Of a DNA stretch of 18,188 nucleotides, positions 9,024 to 14,902 are shown piece after piece (position 1 is the stretch's first letter; each line of letters starts with the position of its first letter). This DNA is from Symbiodinium natans (taxonomy: Eukaryota > Sar > Dinophyceae > Suessiales > Symbiodiniaceae). Position numbers and translations under genes: made by a program. The notes below the pieces were generated by a model. It worked only from the letters and a program-made list of their open reading frames with translations. It had not been told where the DNA came from and searched no databases. The stretch spans positions 908,394 through 926,581 of the forward strand of contig CAJNDS010000613.1 in assembly GCA_905221605.1 (NCBI GenBank). Direction: 5' to 3'.

Positions 9024-9146
9024 GACTACTTGGGTGCTGCGGAGCATCATGTATTTCTACGTCTGCATGGCAGATGACTGCTCAGCTCGCTTTTCGAAGT
9101 GGACTGTTGCGCTTGATCACATGCGCGCTTGCGAGTCCTACCAAAG
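9024..9146 (+). CDS. Candidate exon encoding a C2HC zinc-finger-like motif
   Basis: A frame open from 8998 to 9207 contains CMADDC followed 12 residues later by HMRAC, a C-X4-C-X12-H-X3-C pattern with the Phe and Leu expected at the hydrophobic positions of a C2H2/C2HC finger (Cys codons at 9064, 9079 and 9130; His at 9118). An acceptor-like GATTTAG|G lies at 9023 and a GC-type donor (CAAAG|GCCT) at 9147. After 9146 the frame becomes Gly/Leu/Glu-rich and enters telomere-like sequence. It could be one exon of a larger broken or intact gene. The motif may be fortuitous. Confidence 0.35.
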
Positions 9147-9402
9147 GCCTGACCTCTCGGGTTTGCCGCTTGGGGTTGAGGGTCTAGGAACCCTAGAGGA
9201 ACCGTAAACCCCAAATGGGCCCAACCCAGGTATGAACGGTCAGAACGGTTGCTGGAGATGTGACTGGAGCTTTGAGAAACCTTCCGCCATCTTCAGCTCC
9301 CAAAATAGTACTGTAGGATCCTCTGAAGATAAGGACCCCAATAAGGTACCCCTTATGTCGTAAACCCTCTAGAAGCCATACATGGTAGGATCGGGGAAAT
9401 AA

Positions 9403-9705
9403 GGCCCAGTCTCCGCCCCTTCCAAAAGGACCAGACCCCCCGATGTTTATTATGAGCTTCTCAACAGCAGCCTTCCAACACGGATCCCTGAGTATTATTA
9501 CAACTTAGGGTATTCTAACTGCTCTAGGAAATCCTCCTTCTCCTTGAAAGAAAAGCACTTGCCATCTTCAGATTGGTACGAGACTGTGGCGCCCCGAAGA
9601 AGCCCAAAGTCGCCGCATCAAGAGAGAAGCTGGGCCTGTAGGAACTCGAAGACGTACAAATTTGGTATATGTTTACTTAGTTTCCCGTATTATTGGTTTA
9701 CCTAA
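9403..9705 (+). CDS. Open segment without start codon, product unknown
   Basis: One frame is open for 100 codons between TAA at 9400 and TAA at 9703 with no ATG. It includes a Tyr-rich part (PPDVYYELLNSS, PEYYYNLGYSN) and a Lys/Ser/Pro-rich part (RRSPKSPHQERSW). Around 9580-9650 all three frames are open, so the true frame is unclear. It may be an exon, a pseudogene remnant or chance. Confidence 0.2.
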   Translation, partial: GPVSAPSKRTRPPDVYYELLNSSLPTRIPEYYYNLGYSNCSRKSSFSLKEKHLPSSDWYETVAPRRSPKSPHQERSWACRNSKTYKFGICLLSFPYYWFT

Positions 9706-9854
9706 TCTCCCTTACGATTGGTCTAATGTGGAACCCCGCCATCAATTTATTTGAGGAAGGTTCCGGGTTCGGGTTCTTGCAAATTAAGGAAGTGGAGTTT
9801 AAGTTAATTGCCCTTTAAGAGGGCTCCAGCGAAGGAACTCGTGTTTTACAGTGA

Positions 9855-10133
9855 TGTTGCTTTCCAAGTTTAGTTAAAGCCACCTATGATAATCACAGGG
9901 CTCTTTCTACCCGTACTGGTGAAGTCAGAAAGTTCAAGTCATTCACGCTATATCCCTGTAAGCTACACACGAGCACCGCTCCTCCCGGCGTCCTGGCTCT
10001 TGTGAAGCAACTTCGTTTTGGCACTAGTGTTTCACAGGGTCGCTACGGGTTTCTAGGGTTGCTCAGAAATTCGGTCGAGGTTACTATATCAAGGACAGAC
10101 AAGCTGCACTCGTGCCCTGTTATGGTAACTTGA
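9855..10133 (+). CDS. Open segment, probable exon or gene remnant
   Basis: One frame is open for 92 codons to TGA at 10131. It reads protein-like from an acceptor-like ATCACAG at 9898: VRKFKSFTLYPC, then PPGVLALVKQLRFGTSVSQ. From about 10,060 a second frame looks better (VAQKFGRGYYIKDRQAAL, then VPCYGNLSLG, ending TGA near 10155), right after a GGGTTTCTAG stretch. Either a very small intron or a frameshift would join the two, so the segment may be a pseudogene. No family recognised. Confidence 0.3.
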   Translation, partial: CCFPSLVKATYDNHRALSTRTGEVRKFKSFTLYPCKLHTSTAPPGVLALVKQLRFGTSVSQGRYGFLGLLRNSVEVTISRTDKLHSCPVMVT

Positions 10134-10175
10134 GCTTAGGTTCTCTGAAGCCCTGAAGCACATGTAAAGCCGCAA

Positions 10176-10201
10176 TAACGGCATACCGTAACGGCATACC
10201 G
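10176..10201. repeat. Tandem duplication of 13-mer TAACGGCATACCG
   Basis: Two exact adjacent copies, 10176-10188 and 10189-10201, immediately before the open segment at 10192-10275. Replication slippage is the likely origin. Confidence 0.9.
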
Positions 10202-10275
10202 CAGCCCAGAAAGCCTATGAGGACGAGTACTACTCAAGCCTCTTCACAGACCCTAAAATCCTAAACCCTATGTAG
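10192..10275 (+). CDS. Short exon-like segment, product unknown
   Basis: A short frame from the 13-mer duplication to TAG at 10273 reads AAQKAYEDEYYSSLFTDP with G/C-rich third positions. The frame then runs into CCTAAACCCT telomere-like sequence before the stop, suggesting that an exon was interrupted or ends there. Too short to identify. Confidence 0.2.
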   Translation, partial: RHTAAQKAYEDEYYSSLFTDPKILNPM

Positions 10276-10395
10276 GAGTCTCTGAACCCTATAAGAAAGC
10301 ACTAAACCCCATACTAAAAAACCCTCCACCCCCTTACAAAAGCACTACACCCCCAAGCATAAACAACCCTAAACCCGATTTCAAGAGAACTCAAC

Positions 10396-10494
10396 CCCCC
10401 AGATTTGAAACCCTCTTGTTGTTCCTAAAGAAGAGCCCAGGAGGTTTTTTAAAAATCCTCTTCCCCCAGATTTGAAACCCCCTTGTTGTTCCTA
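10396..10494. repeat. 32-bp direct repeat, two copies 67 bp apart
   Basis: Copies at 10396-10427 and 10463-10494 differ at one position; both read CCCCCAGATTTGAAACCC followed by (C/T)CTTGTTGTTCCTA. The second copy ends in an acceptor-like CCTAG at the edge of the exon-like frame at 10496-10565. Confidence 0.85.
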
Positions 10495-10495
10495 G

Positions 10496-10565
10496 GAAGG
10501 CGCAAAGAGTCGAGGCGAAGCCTGGTCTGGACTTTACGCAGGATCCCGTCCACGGCGTCCTAAAG
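10496..10565 (+). CDS. Candidate exon, product unknown
   Basis: After TTGTTCCTAG, the frame starting GCG at 10500 reads AQRVEAKPGLDFTQDPVHGV plus LK to a donor-like AAG|GTCAAG at 10566. The exon ends in phase 0, which would allow joining to the phase-0 exon at 11158 across a 592-nt intron packed with TTTAGGG-like motifs. No family recognised. Confidence 0.3.
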
Positions 10566-10616
10566 GTCAAGGCGTCTTAGGGTTTGAGTTTGGGGTTGGA
10601 GGGTTGAGGGTTTAGC

Positions 10617-10676
10617 TTTAGGGTTTCGGGTTTAGGGGTTTGGTTTCCTAAACCCGAAACCATCCGAAACCCTAAA
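10617..10676. repeat. Nested inverted repeat built of telomere-like motifs
   Basis: GGTTTCGGGTTTAGG (10622-10636) is an exact reverse complement of 10647-10661 with a 10-nt loop. TTTAGGGTTTCGG (10617-10629) is also an exact reverse complement of 10664-10676. The G-strand and C-strand forms therefore meet head to head here, at the point where the dominant motif orientation switches. Confidence 0.9.
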
Positions 10677-10862
10677 CGGCTCAAAGGGATTTAAGGGTCA
10701 GGGTTTGGGAGTTTAGGGGCTAGGGTTTAAAGCAGTCAGGGTGTAGGGTTTAGGAGTTGTAAGGTTAAGATCTCTGCGGTCTTGGACTTTAGGATTCCGG
10801 TTGGGGCTTCATTATCAAACATTGGTATAAGATTAAGACAGATACCCCAAGAAATGTTATGT

Positions 10863-10880
10863 ATATACATATATGTATAT
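10863..10880. repeat. 18-bp perfect AT palindrome
   Basis: ATATACATATATGTATAT is a perfect palindrome in the middle of the mosaic. It may be a microsatellite relic. Confidence 0.8.
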
Positions 10881-11157
10881 CGATATTTATAGTGGAATGA
10901 CAAACCCGGTTCCGTTGATTACGTTCAGATTAAGATAAGGGGTTTCCGGGTCTCCGAGAAATTCCGAGAATGTGGGTTCAGGCTGAGTGATATTTGTTAT
11001 GGTATGTAGGGCTCTGGGTTCGGGCTTTGTCACGTTGATAGAGCTTAGGGCTTAGGGCTGATGATGCCTATCCACACGGGCACACGGTTGAAAGCAGGCT
11101 TACAAGGGTTTAGGTCTTAGATCTTGGCGTTTAGGGTTTACATGGTTTTGGTTCGAG

Positions 11158-11746
11158 GCCCCTCGGGATGAGCTGGAGATTGCTGTCGTTTTCAGACAGT
11201 GCTGGGAGGAGTTTCCTGAGAAGATGCCGGGCTCCAACAGAAAAATTGTGTCCGGAGATTGTTTCACAGTCAATTATTCCGCAGGATTCCTAAACGTAAG
11301 CATGCTCCGATATTCCCTAAAACCCTATTGAACTTGTTAATCCCCTACGTTGTATGGGCCATTCTTGGGTTTCTCCTGTTCAGGGAAAATGCCAAGTAAA
11401 TGCAGTAGTAGCCTGAACAATTAGAGAAGGGACAGTAATCACTACTGTAGATCCCTCAACGCTACTGCGTTGCACACGTTTTTTCTGAAGAATTCGCCTC
11501 CCCGAAACCCCGATTCCTGTTCGAGTTGGTAAGGCTCCTATATCGGATACTTACGATCTTAGGAGCGACTATCGCGGCTTTTGGAAGCACGCGCTGGAGC
11601 ATTTCAAGGAGCTTTATGGCGTCTCCTTCCAGTGCTTTGGCTACGGCAAGTTGCCGCGCTTCCTGAAGAAGCATGGTATTGCGCAGGAAGTCTTCCAACA
11701 CCGCTGCCCGCACCGGAAGTGGGAGACTCAGGACTCGACGGCTTAG
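11158..11746 (+). CDS. Candidate multi-exon gene (C-terminal part), product unknown
   Basis: Model made by eye: exon 11158-11295; donor GTAAGC at 11296; 12-nt exon 11384-11395 (may be skipped, since phase is kept either way); exon 11451-11533; GC-AG intron 11534-11562 (29 nt); last exon 11563-11746 ending TAG. A GT donor at 11529 is an alternative but shifts the last exon to a less protein-like frame. The joined frame includes RDELEIAVVFRQCWEEFPEK, VNYSAGFLN, IPQRYCVAHVFSEEFASPK, then SDYRGFWKHALEHFKELYG and CFGYGKLPRFLKKHG. The last part loosely recalls OST-HTH/LOTUS domains (F..YG..L...YG.KL..FL), but I do not claim that identity. Codons favour G/C at position three. The first intron contains CCCTAAAACCCT. 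The 5' part may continue to exons at 10496 or earlier. A decaying gene is possible. Confidence 0.45.
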
Positions 11747-11929
11747 ACACAGAGCAAGGGAAACCCTAAAACTAGCGCAAGCCCCGTAGACAGTATAGAC
11801 TCTGAAGTCCTAATGCGGCCTTACATTAAACCCTCAGCCCCCCACAATATCTATCATGCTTCAATCCCAGACTTGGCAAGTCGCAGCAGAAGTCTGAAAA
11901 GCCCTCAGCCCCCCCAAATCCCAACCTTA

Positions 11930-12210
11930 AACCCCAAACCCAAAGCGCAAAGCGTTAAGCGCTGCACGCGAAGCTCTGACTCGAAGCAACCCCACGAGTT
12001 AACCCGGAAGCCCGAGCCGTATGGACAGGACGAGAGTCCGGAGTTCGAGGAGGAGGAACTCCGGCCGGAAGCCTCGCTAGAAACCGAGGACCCGAAGTCC
12101 TTTCCGCCATGTCCTCCAAGGACCTCGCAGAGGTTCGCTACAAAGTGCTCCGAGAAGTTTCGGGATCAGAGGCTGTAGGAGGCTTCTTCACGGGGGGGTT
12201 CTAGATCATG
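11930..12210 (+). pseudogene. Possible gene remnant with a frame switch
   Basis: An acidic frame (ESPEFEEEELRPEASLETED) runs to TAG at 12178. Near 12,100 a second frame becomes the better one, reading MSSKDLAEVRYKVLREVSG from an ATG at 12110 and stopping at TAG about 12205. Both are G/C-rich at third positions. A single indel would join them, hence the pseudogene call; a small intron is the alternative. A perfect 9-bp inverted repeat CCGGAGTTC / GAACTCCGG (12038-12046 and 12056-12064) sits inside the acidic part. Confidence 0.25.
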
Positions 12211-12246
12211 TTACCTGTTCGTTTTTCTACGGCCACGCGCTCACAG

Positions 12247-12314
12247 GCCATAGTCAGCCCAGACGAATCTGCAATCAACAGTACCTCAAAGGAAGAGCAT
12301 ACTCCTTTTCCCAG
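12247..12314 (+). CDS. Candidate internal exon, product unknown
   Basis: A pyrimidine-rich run ending GCTCACAG precedes the segment and TTTCCCAG|GTACAA follows it. The enclosed frame reads AIVSPDESAINSTSKEEHTP then FP and ends in phase 2. It is plausible as a 68-nt exon, but no partner exon with matching phase could be fixed downstream. Confidence 0.3.
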
Positions 12315-12532
12315 GTACAACAAACCCTTGGCTTAGAACACGCTCGAAGTATGTGTGAGCCACAGGGCTTGCCCCACGAAGCTTTCAGTTGATTCGATTG
12401 AAAGGCCGTAGCTGAACCCAAACCTGCAGACCCATTCCACAACATGGGCCCTTTGGCTTTCTGTAACAAGCCTTGACTCCCATAAGGGAAGAGAAGGTAA
12501 CCCGTAAGACCCTGAGAATGAAGGGCATGTAG

Positions 12533-12703
12533 GGGGTACCTATTCCATGTTGCTCCCTTAAAAAAAAGCGCGCCCAAGAAGTCAACAGGAGCTCCGAGGC
12601 TCCGCCCCCGCAGCTGGCGCCCGCCATCGAGCAGTCCGAGGCTTCTGGGCCGCCGGGGCCCATGTTGCCAAGGAAAGCTCCTGGCCATGGTCCCTCGGAA
12701 TGA
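12533..12703 (+). CDS. Candidate terminal exon with basic KKKRAQ motif
   Basis: From an acceptor-like GCATGTAG the frame runs 56 codons to TGA at 12701: SLKKKRAQEVNRSSEAPPPQ, then a Pro/Gly/Ser-rich end. KKKR resembles a monopartite nuclear localisation signal, and the rest looks disordered. Third positions are G/C-rich. The reverse frame 12275-12688 overlaps it and is judged a shadow. Seven telomere-like heptamers begin only 34 bp after the stop. Confidence 0.35.
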   Translation, partial: GVPIPCCSLKKKRAQEVNRSSEAPPPQLAPAIEQSEASGPPGPMLPRKAPGHGPSE

Positions 12704-12723
12704 CAGGCACTTTTGAACTGGGG

Positions 12724-12795
12724 TTCAGGGTGTAGGTTTAGGGTTTAGGGCTTAGGGTTCTGGGTTTAGGGTTCAGGGTTTAGGTGAGGGTTTAG
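12724..12795. repeat. Tandem telomere-like heptamer block
   Basis: From 12737 to 12785 seven consecutive 7-bp units follow in register: TTTAGGG twice, CTTAGGG, TTCTGGG, TTTAGGG, TTCAGGG, TTTAGGT. Partial units extend the block on both sides. This is the most regular telomere-like array in the window and is clearly diverged from a perfect telomere. Confidence 0.9.
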
Positions 12796-13092
12796 TGCTA
12801 GGTAGGTGCGGAAAAGTCATTTCAGTAAAAGGATCAGGGAAAGGCCTCTAAAAGGGGCCTGTGTCGAGGAGTTGTGGCGTAGTTTTGAAGGCTATGCGGG
12901 TGCCTGGGAGGGAGGGGCCATGACTTGGGGAGTCTGGGTTTGGGGGTTTTTAGGGCTGGGTTTTAAGGAGTTCTGGGTTTGGGGCTTGAGGGTTTCGCAG
13001 TTGGAGCTTAGGGCTGCGTTGGAAACGCGCGCTTCACATGGGGCTTCCCTAGAGATGGAGGTTGCCGTTGGTTTTGCTTATAAATATCAAAG

Positions 13093-13366
13093 GCTTCCGA
13101 AACTCAAGCTGCGGCCCAAAAAGACAAGACCGGGGAGGGCTGTTGGGTAGATCATCATGGAGACTGACGACTACTCTAAGCGATGTGCGAGGCTCCGAAA
13201 ATCGTAGGGGGGAGGCTGGCACTGGCATGCTCTCGCCAAGATGTGGAACAGAGCCGCTTGCTCTGAAAAAGGCAAACATGATGCCACCTGGAAGCTTGAA
13301 CAGTCCAGCTGTCTCAAGGCACCAACCAAAGGATTGCAAGAAACATTCCTAGCTGCCAAGAGCTAA
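13093..13366 (+). CDS. Candidate two-exon C-terminal gene fragment, product unknown
   Basis: Exon 13093-13146 follows ATATCAAAG and reads ASETQAAAQKDKTGEGCW. A 61-nt intron with GT at 13147 and TCGTAG at 13207 joins in phase 0 to 13208-13366, which reads GGGWHWHALAKMWNRAACSE, then HDATWKLEQSSCLKAP and LQETFLAAKS before TAA. The antisense frames 13049-13339 and 13171-13359 are alternatives but have less typical composition. It is hydrophilic with scattered Cys and Trp. No family recognised; the 5' part is not found. Confidence 0.35.
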
Positions 13367-14000
13367 TCCTACTGCCAAACCTCTCAAACCCATCAGTCCG
13401 AGGTTCTCATCCTTACGCCAGACCGAAGCCTTCAGTGGCTCCATCTAAGCACTTACCAGCCGAACAGTGCTCTGGCGCGCCGGGCGCAAACTGAAGCAAT
13501 CCTTCGGTCTCACATACAGGGGCATGTAGGGCTTAGGGTTTACTAGGGCTTTGGCTCTAGTTGGGGCAGGCTTCGTGTTGAAGGGGCATCTTCAACCGGA
13601 CCAGCACGCAGCGAAGAAAAGTCGCTGCTCTGCTCCGCACTGCACCGATCGTTTCCGCGTCTCGCCGTTGGTTCCCTCTGTTTGTCTTGGGCCCCCAGGC
13701 TCTCGCAGTCATAACATGTTATATCCACCCGGAGCTTAAGTCTTAAACGAGGCCTGCTCGTAAGGCATCTGCAATCCCAAGCTCACGGCCTTGGTTGTGG
13801 AACAATCTGATTTGCTTGAATCGTGGATGTCTTGGCGTTTGGTGCTTGGTATTTTTATTTCCGAAGCCAATATTCACAATCTGGAGTGCCAGCACATCGT
13901 TGTATCAGCAGGCCCGTAATTAGAGGCTCCAAGTTCACGGGCAACTCCCCGTAATTTCTAAGATAAAACCCTGAAAGCTTAAGGCCCTACGGTCTTTTCA
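13367..14000. other. Spacer without a clear gene
   Basis: Overlapping frames at 13551-13739 (+) and 13543-13728 (-) are open for about 60 codons with no recognisable features. A last cluster of telomere-like motifs lies near 13,525-13,555. From 13,740 to 13,980 nothing is seen. Confidence 0.5.
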
Positions 14001-14021
14001 GCTGAGGCATAGGCTTGAAGC

Positions 14022-14637
14022 ATGGGGCGAAAAGAAGTGTTGGCAGAGAGGCTCCTTCCTACCCCTTGCATCGAGAGCCAGCTTGTAACACCACTATATG
14101 GCGATTGCCCCAGCCGCAGCAGTTTGAGATTTTGACAGGTCGCAACGAACACAAGCGAAATTGGCTTCAGCAAGAACGGGACAGCAGTGCTCTCGTGTAG
14201 GGCTGCATTGTTTTGTCAGGCTTTGGTTGGGGAATTTGTGGCTCAAAAGATCGAAACCACCAGCGAACTCGACGTCTCCGACGCTTCCACCATGTCCTTG
14301 TGCCAGGCATCTGCCTCAGATCCTCGGCGGCGAAAATCGTGATGCCGTAGCCGGGGGTTGGCTGCGCGACGGCTTCGCTCCTTGTCAGACAAGTTCAGAA
14401 CTACTGGTTTGCTGAGGTCTGGCTGTCTATTGCTTGCGAGCACCGTGTAGGCGAATCTGTACTTGGGGGATCTTGGGACTTCGTAAGTAAGGCTCTACGT
14501 ACCTTAATTCGGGTTGGAAGTACTCATACATGTAATTGCCTTAGTTATGACCCTAGTTGCTAACTCCCATGATCCGAAGAGTGGCACCAAAGAAGTCGCT
14601 CGTACGAGCTGGAGCCAAGTTTGTCTCCAGCCGCTAG
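14022..14637 (+). CDS. Candidate small five-exon gene with very short introns
   Basis: A TCTTTTCAG site (ends 14001), a good trans-splice acceptor, lies 20 bp before ATG 14022. Proposed exons: 14022-14084, 14114-14194, 14220-14306, 14351-14482 and 14557-14637 (TAG). Introns are GT-AG of 29 nt, GT-AG of 25 nt, GC-AG of 44 nt and GT-AG of 74 nt (donor GTAAGT). All junctions are phase 0, giving 147 residues: MGRKEVLAERLLPTPCIESQ..., PQQFEILTGRNEHKRNWLQQ..., VGEFVAQKIETTSELDVSD..., LVRQVQNYWFAEVWLSIACE..., LLTPMIRRVAPKKSLVRAG.... It is mostly hydrophilic, with no signal peptide, membrane segment or known domain seen. The third exon can instead read through to a TGA at 14339. Introns this short are unusual, and choosing sites by eye can create false chains. 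Confidence 0.4.
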
Positions 14638-14825
14638 ATGTGCAATCGCGAAGCCAAGTCCACCACTACAGCTTCGTATTCTGTTCCAATCAAGCTGTCT
14701 TGAGAGACCGTTTTAGCCCAGGCGGGCATTGCGTCGTCACGTCCTGGGGCCCAGGCCCGTGGGCTACTTGAAGCCAAAGGTGCCTCTTAGGAGATGAAGC
14801 TGCTTTAGGATATCAGGGGTCTATA
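14638..14825. other. Short spacer between the candidate small gene and the Hint gene
   Basis: No coding or structural signal stands out. A frame from 14514 to 14771 is open but overlaps the last exon of the candidate gene in another frame. Confidence 0.4.
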
Positions 14826-14840
14826 CTGTTTTTCTGCCAG
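14826..14840 (+). promoter_or_regulatory. Putative trans-splice acceptor of the Hint gene
   Basis: CTGTTTTTCTGCCAG ends at 14840, 62 bp before ATG 14903. Use of this site would leave a 16-codon upstream ORF (14842-14892) in the leader. The pyrimidine tract is the best in the region. Confidence 0.5.
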
Positions 14841-14902
14841 AATGCCTTTGCCTCTCAATGTAGCAAGCTGGCAGCCAGTAAGCACTCGATAAGTTTTGGA
14901 GG

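Larger units (their letters stand above)
8940..13560. repeat. Field of degenerate telomere-like heptamers (CCCTAAA/TTTAGGG)
   Basis: Perfect CCCTAAA occurs at about 8942, 10251, 10370, 10670, 11312 and 11764. Perfect TTTAGGG occurs near 10617, 10631, 10712, 11130, at 12737, 12744 and 12765. Many one-off variants (CCCTAAAACCC, GGGTTTCGGG, CTTAGGG) lie between. The C-rich form dominates the + strand up to about 10,500 and the G-rich form at 10,570-11,150 and 12,720-13,000. TTTAGGG is the telomere unit reported for dinoflagellates and plants. The motifs are interspersed with unique, exon-like sequence rather than forming one array, so this is a mosaic, not a chromosome end. Confidence 0.8.

Noticed and set aside
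12275-12688. Reverse-strand frame of 137 codons
   Set aside because: Antisense to several forward exon-like segments with splice-like borders; Gly/Leu/Ser-rich with no domain.
8940-13560. True chromosome end
   Set aside because: The heptamers are diverged, scattered and in both orientations, and genes lie on both sides.
14230-14250. ATTTGTGGCTCAAAAG resembling the 3' end of the spliced leader
   Set aside because: Needs an insertion to align, has no matching 5' part, and reads well as coding (EFVAQK).
14342-14370. GCCGTAGCC followed by TTGGCT, resembling the dinoflagellate spliced leader
   Set aside because: Only the first nine bases match; the middle and end differ, and no gene start follows in the right place for a leader relic.
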